Positions 42,100-52,667 of a DNA stretch of 64,000 nt are shown in pieces. The stretch lies in assembly GCA_029237695.1 (NCBI GenBank), contig CM055265.1, forward strand, positions 110,844,773 to 110,908,772, read 5' to 3'. Origin of the DNA: Conchocele bisecta (Eukaryota; Mollusca; Bivalvia; Lucinida; Thyasiridae). The notes under the pieces were generated by a model that saw nothing but the letters and a program-made list of their open reading frames with translations, was not told the origin of the DNA and ran no database searches. The number at the start of each line of letters is the position of its first letter. Positions within the stretch are counted from its first letter, which is position 1. A program made the translations under genes and the position numbers.

Positions 42100-43420
42100 T
42101 CTACAGCCCAAACCGCTGGTCGGATCGACTTCAAATTTTGCATGCCGATTCGGATCAAGTGTGAGCAGAGACTTAGAGAGAAATCTCTTAATGCCACTTT
42201 CCACGAAACCGGAAGTGACGTCATACTTTCTATAACTTCCTTATTTTCCAACTGATTGGAAAGCTGACAAAATTCTCAATCTCGGACTCGCTGACAGTTC
42301 TCGGCTATCTGGTCAAATAAGAGAGCTATAGGCATTTGAAGTTGAAAAATGTACATACTTTTCAACGAATTTTCCGATTTTTTGCCGAATTTCGGCTGAT
42401 AACGGGTGGTCTTTACAAACGTTTTCCAATTTGTACAGTAATGTCAGCAACATAATTTCTTGCCAGTGTGATAGGGGAGTGTCAGGCGCATAAAAGATGA
42501 TAATGTTCAGAGCTCTATCTTGACTACTTCCGGTTATATTGGATGTCAAAGATGAACGTATTTTTTTCAAGTTTTCAAAGTAGAGCAAACGGATGTGACG
42601 TCAGCTTCGTTATTTATCAATAGATTTCAAAATTTCTTGCTGCGGTCGATATTTCAGTCCTTTAGCTAAAACTTTCCCGCTTTGTGCCCGGCCTATGGTG
42701 AAAAACAAACGAAAACTTCACTGGCGGAATATTGCATATTTCCGTTTTATTAGGTGTATTTACAAATGGCGTAAACTGCCATTTAAGGGCGATAACTATC
42801 GAAAAATAATCATCCGCTGACTTACGGGCTCCCTCCATCTACACCAAACCGCTGGTCGGATCGACTTCAAATTTTGCATACCGATTCGGATCAAGTGTGA
42901 GCAAAGACTCAGAGATTTTCAGATATCTTTTAATGCTACTTTCCACGAAAACGGAAGTGACGTCATACTTCCTATAACTTCCTTATTTTCCAACCGATTT
43001 CAAGAATTCTTTTTGCATTGGAAAGCTGACAAAATTCTCTATCTCAAATTCACTGACAGTTTTCGGCTATCTGCTCAAATAAAAGATCTATATACATTTG
43101 AATTTGAAAAATGTACATACTTTTCAACGATTTTGCCGAATTTCGGCTGATAACGGGTGGTCTTTACAAACGTTTTCCAATTTGTACAGTACTGTCAGCA
43201 ACATAATTTCTTGCCAGGGTGATAGGGGACTGTCAGCAGCATGAAAGATGATAATTTTCAGAGCTATATCTTGACTACTTACGGCTCTATTCGATGTCAA
43301 AGATGAACGTATTTTTTAAAGTTTTCAAAATAGAGCAAACGGATGTGACGTCAGCTTCGTTATTTATCATTCGATTTCAATTGTTTTTGCTGTAGTCGAT
43401 ATTTCAGTCCTTTAGCTAAA
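42100..43420 (+). repeat. Tandem duplication with about 735-bp spacing
   Basis: AACCGCTGGTCGGATCGACT occurs at 42110 and 42845; GGAAGTGACGTCATACTT at 42211 and 42952; GGTGGTCTTTACAAACGTTT at 42405 and 43156; GGATGTGACGTCAGCTTCGT in both. The second copy lacks the poly-T leader of the first. Each unit has two CRE-like GTGACGTCA sites, one beside an ETS-like CCGGAAGT. No ORF or known domain. Confidence 0.85.
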
Positions 43421-43429
43421 ACTTTGGCT

Positions 43430-43497
43430 GAGGATCGAACCCGGTATCCCTCGCTCCGAGTCCATCGTTCTACCTCTAAGCTAACCGGCCCCACATA
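43430..43497 (-). repeat. tRNA-derived SINE head
   Basis: On the minus strand: TTAGCTTAGAGGTAGAACG (A-box TAGCTTAGAGG) and CCGGGTTCGATCCTC (B-box GGTTCGATCC), 34 nt apart. The acceptor stem does not pair with the 3' side and the anticodon stem is poor, so it is a SINE head or tRNA relic and not a tRNA gene. Confidence 0.6.
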
Positions 43498-43670
43498 GGT
43501 GTGATGATGCGAACACAATAATGTTGGACTGTTCATTATAAAACTTCAGAAATTCTTTTTGCAACCGATAGTTTACATCTTGGGCTAAAGCTTAGGTACA
43601 CATGAAATCAATGTTTGAGGCTCAAACCGTTGATGCAGCTCAAGCTGCTCTAGTTTTATATTGTCCTTAT

Positions 43671-43914
43671 TACGTAACGGATTTTTTTATGAAATATGGC
43701 GCATCAAACGCGTCTTGTTAAGCTGCATTTTGTGGTCTCTGTATTTTAGCCTAAACTTCTGTCGTTTTTGCGAAGAAACGATTTCCGTGTCTCCGACACG
43801 GAAATCGATTCTTTGCAAAACGACATAAGACTGTGCCAAACTCCCTGGACCACCAAATGCATCTCATGAATACGCGTTTGCTGCACCATATTTCATCGAG
43901 ATCCGTTGCATATT
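43671..43914. mobile_element. Palindromic element, about 240 bp
   Basis: TAACGGATTTTTTTATGAAATATGGCGCA / TGCACCATATTTCATCGAGATCCGTTGCA outer arms (in parts up to 20 nt matched), AAACGCGT / ACGCGTTT, CGATTTCCGTGTC / GACACGGAAATCG central hairpin, GTTTTTGCGAAGAA / TTCTTTGCAAAACGAC. Confidence 0.78.
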
Positions 43915-44704
43915 AAGGTAAATATCAAATAACTCCATTTGGAGTGGGCGACGTTGTTGTTGTTGTAACCACGTGGCCATGCACCTTGTGTGTGGTATGA
44001 ACGACAGATGCTTCATTACATCATACCCAATTTTACTCCCATATTAAATATTAGAGTAAAAAATGGGCATTATGTAAACAGCGTTTTGTCGTTCACCAGG
44101 AAGTAGCACGACAATTAATATGCAGTGTTCGGGATAAATCCAGGGGCTACATCTGCATACCTGTACAGACAAATTGGTCCTAGTTCTAGGTTCATAACTC
44201 TAGCTATACCCGCTTTTGAAAACAAATGGGTGTCTGTCCGTCTGTCTGTACGTCCGTCACGTTTCTTGTAAGATGTACAAAAAAATAACCGTAATAGGTT
44301 GGGACTTGAAACTTGGTGTATGCTTTCCGTAAAGTTAAACCCGCAAACAGCGACACTGCGACCGCCACTTAACTCATTAGCATATTATCTGCAATGACTG
44401 AGAATTTCCATATAGTTACTTATTAGCTCGGATAAAACCCTATTGCATATAAAGCGGAAAACGTGCAGTTACATTAGTCACAATGTAACACAGGCCCGTA
44501 CGCAGAGGGGGTGTGACGGACGGGTTGGTACGCACCCGTCCAGTATTCCCGCGACTTTTCAAAGTAGTCAGTATGTGACGACTGCTGGAATATGTTGGTC
44601 AACATGGTTACTTTGTCTTTCTTTGGTATTGCGATATAATAAACTATACAAGGGTTCCAGCTTGGGTCGGACACAACCTCGTATCATAACAAATTCAGTA
44701 TTTG
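43915..44704. other. Mostly unrecognised; short repeat fragments
   Basis: GTCTGTCCGTCTGTCTGTAC at 44231-44250 resembles a Helentron tail in reverse, and CCAGTATTCCCGCGACTTTT at 44540 is a fragment of the 15-kb hairpin. No gene recognised. Confidence 0.45.
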
Positions 44705-44900
44705 TACCCTTTCACCCCTAAGTTCAACACCACAGGCCTGTATAGTGGTATTGGCAAAAAGTGTAGATCCAGATGAGCCGGCTCGTGACGAGCCGTCTCA
44801 TCAGGATCTGCACTTTTTGCAAGTAATTTTCATAATTTTGAGAACAAAAACACCCCATGTTCATAAATGGACTGGTCTGAAAATCATTTTGTGATGATTG
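44705..44900 (-). repeat. 'CACCCC' repeat with R-variant hairpin (inverted)
   Basis: CCCTTTCACCCCTAAGTTCA, GATGAGCCGGCTCGTGACGA, GCCGTCTCATCAGGATCTGC, AATCATTTTGTGATGATTGG. Complete relative of the interrupted copies at 2640 and 6590-8400. Confidence 0.7.
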
Positions 44901-45059
44901 GATTGGGTTGCATGTCGCTGATATTGATTTCGAAACTCACTCATAGTGTCTGTAAATGACGTAGAAAATTGACATTTCCTAGCTAATGCGGTATTCAATT
45001 ACGCAAGTATACCGAGTGTTTTATGATTGTTTTTCTTTTGGAAATGCATGTCAACTATT

Positions 45060-45305
45060 GGTGCCATATGTGGCTGTGACTAGTGAAATGGGGCTTATGG
45101 GATTTGTGACCAGTGTAGCTCCTCATCAAATAGCACACTTCTGTAGCCAGATAATGAACTATATATATTGAGTGTTAGAAGCATGACGGGTGTTTCATTG
45201 ATGAAATGGCGAATAGTAGACATATCCTGATCAGACTGTTCGGATGCACATGCTGATCTGGATCTACACTGGTCGAATAACCCATAAGACCCATTTCTTC
45301 AGTCA
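45060..45305. repeat. Family R repeats, two facing fragments
   Basis: GTGGCTGTGACTAGTGAAAT...GACCAGTGTAG and, inverted, GTTTCATTGATGAAATGGCG, CTGATCAGACTGTTCGGATG, GATCTGGATCTACACTGGTC, CAGTCACATCCACATA. Confidence 0.7.
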
Positions 45306-45340
45306 CATCCACATATTAGAGGATTATTGATTTTTTTTAG

Positions 45341-45470
45341 AGCAATAGCGAAATATGCCGATGCGATAAAGGCGGCAATACCAGAGTCTGGCAAGATGCG
45401 ACATTGGCCGTCATACCACTATGTGTCGTTATATCATTATATTGCAGCTATACATGAACTGGTCACGAAG
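45341..45470 (+). CDS. Possible internal exon of an unknown gene
   Basis: Preceded by TTGATTTTTTTTAG, a strong 3' splice site pattern, and followed by ACGAAG|GTTAGA, an acceptable donor. Frame starting at 45342 is open through the exon (first base completes a codon): AIAKYADAIKAAIPESG..., ending HELVTK. The 43-residue peptide is not low complexity, and the DNA is not part of a repeat family seen in the window. I recognise no domain. No neighbouring exon on the plus strand was found; the frame stops at 45491-45493. Chance cannot be excluded. Confidence 0.28.
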
Positions 45471-45599
45471 GTTAGAAGTCAACTTTTCACATGACCCATC
45501 GCAATAAATACCAGAATGCAGTACAATAAACAATGATACCGACTACACAATAAATATCACATGTTTGTGTACAGATATTCTACTAGTCATGATGAAAAT

Positions 45600-45690
45600 G
45601 AATGAATCGCCTATACGACCAGTCTAGTCCTTGATCACCCTGCGCAATCTGATCAGGGAATACACTGTTCGCTAAAGTCGGGTGTGTGCA
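45600..45690. repeat. Family R repeat, degraded
   Basis: ACGACCAGTCTAGTCCTTGA, TCACCCTGCGCAATCTGATC, AGGGAATACACTGTTCGC. Confidence 0.65.
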
Positions 45691-45733
45691 GTACTGATGA
45701 CTCTAAGGGGTACGCCTGTATTGGGTGCAGAAT

Positions 45734-46010
45734 AGTTCTGAGTACATAACTCTAATTACATGTCATTCCACTGCATTACATACGATATTAGTTCTGAGTT
45801 CATAACTCTACTTACATTTCATTACACTGCATTACATACGATATTAGTTCTGAGTTCATAACTCTACTTACATTTCATTACACTGCATTACATAAGATAT
45901 TAGTTCTGACTACATAACTATAATTACATTTCATTCCACTGCATTACATAATATATTAGTTCTGAGTTCATAACTATAATTACATTTCATTACACTGCAT
46001 GACATAAGAG
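45734..46010 (+). repeat. 56-bp minisatellite, five units
   Basis: AGTTCTGAGTTCATAACTCT, ACTTACATTTCATTACACTG, CATTACATACGATATT repeats at 45734, 45790, 45846, 45902 and 45958 (period 56). Confidence 0.92.
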
Positions 46011-46470
46011 GTATGACGGAGTAGTCTTTCCAAATGTGCGTTTGGAGCGTTCTTGTTTACTTTCTACTTCGTGGAGAGTGACTTAAGAATTTTGCTACTA
46101 CACACCATTTTAGGTAAGTTTATGGTAATATTTTGGTGTCACGTTGTAGAATTGTCTCTCCATAACAATATAGTGAAATATGTTTACGGTGTAGTACGGA
46201 GCCCCGCAGGGGACATGACTTTTGTTTTATTAATTCGTTCCTTCGAATTTTGTGTAGCGTGGTGTAGCGTTATAATGCAACCTGTTGCCTATAAAGCGGA
46301 AAACGTGCAGCTAGGTGCTGAAGTATGCTAGTCAAGTTGACCAACAACGTCAACAACACTATGGACAATCTCGACGAGTTATATGTTTATGGGTAATCAC
46401 ATAATTATGTAGCTGTTACTGGAGAAATGAGGCTTGTGGATTGGGTTACGCGACTAGATGGATTTACATT
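46011..46470. other. Unique stretch with a strong donor-like site
   Basis: CCATTTTAG|GTAAGTTTATG at 46112/46113 resembles an exon end, but no start or acceptor before it could be assigned. GAGCCCCGCAGGGGACATGA at 46199 is a GC-rich hairpin word (CCCCGCAGGGG). A family R start (GTTACTGGAGAAATGAGGCT) lies at 46414. Confidence 0.35.
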
Positions 46471-46472
46471 GA

Positions 46473-46535
46473 TGGATTTACATTTATTGAGCATATGCTG
46501 CATTTGCAGCCTATGCTCAATAAACGTAAATCCAA
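46473..46535. repeat. 62-bp palindrome, twin of 38755-38816
   Basis: TGGATTTACATTTATTGAGC, ATATGCTGCATTTGCAGCCT, ATGCTCAATAAACGTAAATC. A second GATGGATTTACATTGATGG lies directly before it, a partial duplication of the arm. Confidence 0.85.
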
Positions 46536-47252
46536 TAATTGTTTTCAAGAAAACATTGTTAATGTGAATTTTACAGACTATCATAATTTTGCACTTACGA
46601 ACATTTTAGTCGTACGAGGTTTAGTGAAACGGGCCCCAGAAATTTGAATATCCACAAATCGCATAAGCCCCGTTTCTCCAGTCACAGCCACATATATAAA
46701 CCGGAATACATACATACATATAGAAACCATAAACCACAATACAATACGTTTGATATAGACGCGTAACCAACATACCTCTTGTGTACACCACAACTAATAT
46801 CCTTCCAGTTTGTTTTTAGAGAAAATATATCCGACATATAACTGTATAAGGTATTTCAAAATCACTATTTCGACACAGGCGAATTTAAAATGAAAACTCT
46901 CGCGTGGAAACAGATATGGGCAGCCCAGATATGATCGACGACTAAACGTTATCTGTCACTATTTACTATCAACTATCTGCGAAAGTAATCCAAACTTCAC
47001 ATACTGTATATTTGGATACACATCAATAGGTATGTACATTCCATATTGGAATGTACATATACCCGAGATGTGTGTGTGTGAATAGGAAAGTTGCTGTATT
47101 GGAAAATCGAACACATTTCGCTATTCAATACAAACATACACATACACGTGGTCTAATCTCCCAAAAAGTACACCCGGCTTTGTGAAAATATACGGATGGA
47201 TGGATAGCATAGCTACATTTTGCCAAAATAACATAAATTTGCATATACTAAG
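46536..47252. other. No gene; one short hairpin
   Basis: A family R start in reverse (CATAAGCCCCGTTTCTCCAG, TCACAGCCACATATA) at 46660-46697, and a hairpin ATGTACATTCCATATTGGAA at 47033-47063. Confidence 0.45.
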
Positions 47253-47428
47253 CAGGGATTTCGCTGGCGATCGCCACTTTCGCAACTGGCGATACAAATA
47301 AACAATAGGCGATAAAAAATTACAATTTTTTTTTTATTTTTTTTTTCCGAAAATTGTAATTTTTTATCGCCAATTGTTTTATTTTTTTTGAAGTGGCGAT
47401 TTTTTTATTTTCCCCAGCGGAATCCCTG
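47253..47428. mobile_element. CAGGGATTTC-ended palindromic MITE with 6-bp target duplication
   Basis: CAGGGATTTCGCTGGCGATC at the left, CCCCAGCGGAATCCCTG at the right, flanked by ACTAAG on both sides. Arms GGCGATAAAAAATTACAATT and AATTGTAATTTTTTATCGCC meet at a T-rich centre. Same family as 29685-29833. Confidence 0.82.
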
Positions 47429-47849
47429 ACTAAGTAGAAAGAGGAAATTTCGCATTTGCTCTGAAAATTCACCAACTTTCGATGCATGACAAAATTAGCG
47501 ACACTATTTTTACAGATCTACCCACAATACCGAGTTTGCTTTTCTATCTTTCAAACCAAATTAACATAATATACATATAGACGGGTGCTCGCTAACTATC
47601 TGGCAGAACAAAGGTGTAGATATTTATCAAACTCGACAAACATGTGTTTGGCATATCATACTGTGTCAGCTTGCGCATTTCCTCATAAATTATAGTTCCC
47701 ATGCAAAACCAACGTACTATACCTGTGTGTGTTAAATTGTGTACACTATATTGTATTATGGACACGATATAAACACAGGTGTTTAAAGCGTCAGTAACAC
47801 TAGTAAGTGTGTGTAAGTGTGACAGTTGTGTTGTTTGACCAGAGTAAAC
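47429..47849. other. No recognised feature
   Basis: AT-rich sequence without a recognised repeat or exon. Confidence 0.45.
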
Positions 47850-48161
47850 CAGTAACCTATTTCACCAACATTGCAAAGTATACTTTACTAGCAAAGTATA
47901 CTTTGAGGGAGTTTAAATCATTTATTTTTCCTGAAATGCATTATTTCATATAGAACTAACAAATGCATATATTTCATGATTAAAAATATGTAGAATTATT
48001 ATACTGAATTTATTACATTATCACAGCCATAATGGCTGTGATAATGTAATCAATTCGGTATAATAAAAATTAATAAATTTATCATAAAATTGAAAATTTC
48101 TCCCTCAAAGTATACTTTGCTACTAAAGTATACTTTGCAATGTTGGTGAAATCGGCTACTG
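47850..48161. mobile_element. Palindromic MITE, family K, copy 3 (best)
   Basis: CAGTAACCTATTTCACCAAC to GTTGGTGAAATCGGCTACTG; AAAGTATACTTTACTAGCAA / TGCTACTAAAGTATACTTTG; centre CACAGCCATAATGGCTGTG. Nearly complete self-complementarity over 312 bp. Confidence 0.87.
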
Positions 48162-48436
48162 ACCTTGTGTAAGCTGTCCGCATATGGCACAGTAACCCGA
48201 ATTTTCTGGTTAATGACAAAGCTCCAAGAAAAACAGGACTTCAACATTCAAATACAAGTGGGTCTGAAATTATCACATTTATAACACCAACACTCTAGGC
48301 CAATTTTGCAGGTTGCACACAATATGTCTAACTGAGGATTTTTTTTTTATTTCTCCGACTTTCTGCTGTTTTCGAAACATAATTAGAATAGTTTGTAACC
48401 AATTTACCTTCTCAAGCGTTATTCACCTGTGGATAT

Positions 48437-48595
48437 ATAGAGAATAGTAGGTTAGTGCCGTGAATGGGAAAAAATATCTGGCAAGGCTTAGGAAACGAGA
48501 TGGGCGAGGCTCTACCGAGCACATCCCGTTTCCGAGCCGCGCCAGATATTTTTCCCATTCACGGCACTAAACTACTATTCTATTTATCCCGTCAA
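48437..48595. mobile_element. Near-perfect 155-bp hairpin
   Basis: AGAATAGTAGGTTAGTGCCG, TGAATGGGAAAAAATATCTG, GGAAACGAGATG, loop GGCGAGGCTCTACCGAGCAC region, CATCCCGTTTCC, CAGATATTTTTCCCATTCAC, GGCACTAAACTACTATTCT. Confidence 0.85.
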
Positions 48596-48767
48596 CACCT
48601 ACTAATGGCTTTAAAATGCAAAAATAATAATCCCAGCCACCGCACATATTCATACGCAGTGATTAGGTCGTATTGACAGGATATCAAAAATGTTTCACGG
48701 CACCGTGTTTCACGGCACATACGCACTGTGTTGACGGGATAAAAACGTACGAGTTCCCAATGCTGTC

Positions 48768-48770
<3 letters not shown>

Positions 48771-48802
<32 letters not shown>
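48771..48802. repeat. (AT)16 microsatellite
   Basis: Uninterrupted AT dinucleotide run. Confidence 0.97.
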
Positions 48803-48806
<4 letters not shown>

Positions 48807-49920
48807 TTTTACACCTGTACGTGTATGTCAGAGCGAACGAGCCGAATAAACGTGATCAACCGGAAAAGCTATTATATGCGACATAAGTAAAACCCTATAT
48901 AAGTATACCAGCCTGACATGTCGTTGTTTACATGCTTTGTTTATATAAACATTGGTGTACAAATAAACATGGAATTCCTGTAGATATTTCCCTGTTTATT
49001 ATTCAAGCCCCTGTGGGTTGAATTTAGGTTTGTTTAATGGATTTTCCAGGTCTCGCAGGATCGCGTAGTGATTTTTTTAGCAGCCAACGCACGTTCATAA
49101 TTTTACCTACGCCATGTTAAAGAATGCGAATGTGAACGGTGCATTATGAACGTTTCACTCATATTTTTCGCCAGCTACATTTTTTTTCGCTACAGTTATA
49201 TAATTTCTCAAAAAACTTTCTTATTTTATCAAATATTAACTGTCGTGTTGCATAATAATATCTTTTCGCGGGTTATGCTGACCGATACACATACGTCGCT
49301 ATATACGCCATGAAAAATAGTTCTGATATGAGCTAACATAATTTGTATTGTGTCGTGTAATACATGTGTTGTTATTTTTTCTGCACGACATTTATATTAG
49401 AAAATGTTTATCTGATATAATATAATATAAACTGGCATGTATTCATTTGAAGAATTTTTTTTTTCACGCGCAATGATACAACCGCATGTCTCCGTATAGT
49501 ATTTTCCGACCGCCATTTTATGCCGACCCATTCCATAAACACAAAGAATATGTAAGATTTGTATCGGTTCTATTGTGATAATATATCCACATTTATTGTT
49601 ATATTATAAATAAGTTATCTCATCTTCTATTGCACAATATTTTTTTAATAATCAGCGTGGTGGAAGCTATTTTATTTAATTCATACCAAGAAAACATTAT
49701 CTGGTAGCCTGCCTGGAATCGAAACTGAAAGTATGATATAAATAGAACACAGCTACTGAGTTCATCTACAGGATACATCGCGAGTTTGATTGGGAACTAC
49801 AATCGCGGTGCATATCGTAACAAGAAATTTGTGGCACAGATATTATACTACACAGACTAGTGTAAAAGTGAAACTGTTCAGTGAAATCAAAGGAAATAGG
49901 CAAGGGGGGAATCCCATATA
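48803..49920. other. 1.1 kb of AT-rich sequence, no feature recognised
   Basis: No member of the window's repeat families was recognised. Frames are short; no convincing splice-bounded exon. Confidence 0.45.
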
Positions 49921-49980
49921 CAACACGCAGAGTGATTTCCCCTAGACGACTCTTCAAGAGAAATCACTCTGCGTGTTGTT
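49921..49980. repeat. Hairpin with 18-bp perfect arms
   Basis: CAACACGCAGAGTGATTTC and GAAATCACTCTGCGTGTTG around a 20-nt loop. Confidence 0.85.
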
Positions 49981-50332
49981 GTTTTTTGTTCTGTCGTGTT
50001 TAGTGAATGGATTCTCGCTGTCTACCTTATTCATATACTACTATAAACATATACGTACATTAATAAAATTGTCTGGCACCTGTGGTTAAACATGGTCACA
50101 TATTATTTAAATAATTAACAATTCATTTCCATGGTTTGCGTGAATATTGTCCAATTATTGATATTATTTACTCTTTTTTTTTCCACTGCAGATCTGGTTT
50201 CAGAGAAGAAGTGATATTGCAGATCTGGTTTTTGGAGAAGAAGTGATTGATGGTACATGTATGTGAAAATAATTCTTCCACCACCCCACCCCAACAACTT
50301 CCTGTGCATTCAACAAGACTGCATGGGAGGTA

Positions 50333-51420
50333 CATGTAGGAGGGAGTAGCGAAGGGTAATTTAACGATTGGTGTTCATCCTTATGGAGTGCCAACGTACA
50401 TAGTTTGGCCATCATGTACTAACTTTGGCCCCCTGGTACTTGAGAGCTAAATCCTGTTATGCCCCATTAAGAAAGTAATAGCATTAAAAGCTAATCATAT
50501 TGCTTTTGGGGTGAGCTAAGACTTAAGTGATTCTGGTGCAGCATGGATCTGGCACCAGGCCAGGAGATTCTAATTTCAGGGCTGAATATATATAGTTTAT
50601 GTGAATATTGAGCTGTGATTTTGGGAATTTCCCTCATTTTATACAGGTTGAATACAGGATAGTCCATCCTGTTGGCCCGGCCTTACATGACCCTGGCTGT
50701 TGATAGGCCGTTAAACACCAATAATCAATCAATCAATCAATCCACAGCACTCTAATTTCAGGGCAGAATATATAGTTTATGTAAATATTGAGCTCTGATT
50801 TTGGGGGAATTTCCCTTACTTTTTTTACAGGTTGAATTCAGGACACTCCATCCTGTTGGCCCGGCCTTACATGACCCTGGCTGTTGATAGGCCGTTAAAC
50901 ACCAATAATCAATCCATCATCCTTAATGGAATGCTGACTTACATGGTTTGGCCCTCATGTACCAACCATTTCAGCCCCCTGGTACTTGCGAGCTAATATG
51001 CGCAACATGTTACAACAGGATAGATACTCCAACACCTAAAATGACTATTTACACTATTATATAAACCATATTTGAATATATGCCTTTGTTACCAGCAATA
51101 AACATTTGTTCTCTTATTTTTGAGGGGGAGGTAGGAGGGAGTAGCGAAGGGTAATTTAGCGATCGGTATTCATCTTGTCGGAATGCCCACTTACATGGTT
51201 TGGCCCTCATGTACCAACCATTTCGGCCCCCTGGTACTTGAGAGTTAAATCCTGTTATGCCCCATTAAGAATTTCTGTATATGCAAGGATTATGTTCCTA
51301 TCCTCAGGAGTATGCTTTCTCATCGGCGAGCATTGCATTTGCCAAAATGGTACAAGAGGGCCGAACCATGTAGGTCGACCATATGGTAAGGATGTCCTAC
51401 TCAGCAGAAGGCTAGATTGA
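50333..51420 (+). repeat. Cluster of AATC-tailed SINE-like repeats
   Basis: Block 1: GGAGGGAGTAGCGAAGGGTA, GGTACTTGAGAGCTAAATCC at 50339, with related text at 50915-51000 and 51131-51260. Block 2: TCAGGGC(T/A)GAATATATA, ATCCTGTTGGCCCGGCCTTA, GGCTGTTGATAGGCCGTTAA, CACCAATAATCAATC at 50575-50742 and again at 50757-50918. The (AATC)n ends look like retroposon 3' tails. Confidence 0.7.
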
Positions 51421-52026
51421 TTGATTGGATCCCTTCTATGACCCAATCAAAATGAATGCAAACCAATTTTTAGCATATTGCTTATCCACACACACGTACT
51501 GCGCAGAATTTCTGGACTTTCAGTCCTTTGATTATGGCACGTCGCTATAGTCATGATCGATATATTGCGATTGACAAAACAGTTTCTCATACTGGAGCAG
51601 TGGGTAAACTGGCGGCCGACGGTGACACTTGATTTTAATTTTGCACTGCATGCGTTCGATCCTCACTTTGGCCATATTATTTTTTTTTAATATTGTTTTT
51701 GTGTTTTCTTTTTCTTTTTAATGCATCTTTATTACATGTAACAACAATTGACATGGTAATTATGAACCACATGCATCCACGTTTATTTATTTATTTGTTT
51801 ATTATCTGAAGTGAGAGGTTTATTTTTCGACATGGTGTTCTCCATATTTGCATTTGTAGTGAGTCGAGGTGGACTTTCACAATAACACACGAATGTGCAG
51901 AATGCATTTCACAATGATTAGGTTTAAAATGAAGTGTTTTATAATGTTGTGTAAAAGTAAATGCACGACTGTTTCGGGATGTGTGCGTTAGCTCTGGCGC
52001 GAAAATAGTAAAAGCGAGAGAAAAAT
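51421..52026. other. Mixed sequence; weak tRNA-like words
   Basis: GCAGTGGGTAAACTGGCGG at 51596 and GCGTTCGATCCTCA at 51651 are spaced like A- and B-boxes but no cloverleaf is credible. T-rich run at 51680-51720. Confidence 0.4.
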
Positions 52027-52105
52027 GTATGCCTTTGGCAGGATTCGAACTCACGACCGTCCGATCACAAACAGCAGATCTACCCACTAGAGCGCTAAAC
52101 GATGT
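52027..52105 (-). repeat. tRNA-derived sequence (SINE head)
   Basis: Minus strand: TTTAGCGCTCTAGTGGGTAG (A-box region) and GTGAGTTCGAATCCTGCC (B-box GAGTTCGAATCC). Acceptor and anticodon stems are not convincing. The minus-strand ORF over it is a reading of the tRNA-like text. Confidence 0.6.
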
Positions 52106-52423
52106 TACTATTATTATCAATTCTATCGAATGTTAATGCGTTTGCGCTGGTATACAAATACCATGTCTACAACATAAGACGTAAACTATTTAAAAATAGC
52201 ACGTGTTTACAATAATATTTACAATAATAACGCGCCAGCTCAAAGCGGTACACCTCTACATGCAAACACAATTTTACAATGGGAGGTTTCAGAGGCGGTG
52301 TATCATGTTTGGGAATGATATGCATATGATAGCACACACCCACTGGGTCAGACACGCTTTAGGTCCAATTTCACACGCGTTCCCACGATCACGAAGTCCC
52401 GTATTTCGTGTAAATATTTTATA

Positions 52424-52667
52424 TTAACCCTTAGACCGCTATCTTATTTTTTTTGTCGTCTGCTGTTTATTTTCTAGTTTCCATTTTTATCATCAAAAAC
52501 ATTCTTTGACAGCACTTTAGAATATAATAATTTACAACATGGTTTGACAGCACTTCAGAATCATTTCCATTGGAAATGATTCTGAAGTGCTGTCAAACCA
52601 TGTTTTTATTGAGAAATAAGGCAAGATATAAAAGCAACAGCTGAATACAATTGTTTACAAGGGTTAA
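52424..52667 (+). mobile_element. TTAA MITE, family T1
   Basis: TTAACCCTTAGACCGC at the left; the right end is shortened (ACAATTGTTTACAAGGGTTAA). The right TTAA (52664-52667) is also the left TTAA of the next element. Confidence 0.82.

Noticed and set aside
43430..43497. Functional tRNA gene
   Set aside because: A- and B-boxes are good, but acceptor and anticodon stems do not pair; better read as a SINE head. The same holds for 5878-5965, 21310-21512, 52027-52105 and 59852-60164.
46053..46331. 92-codon plus-strand frame
   Set aside because: It needs a non-ATG start and crosses a strong donor-like site at 46113; no domain seen.
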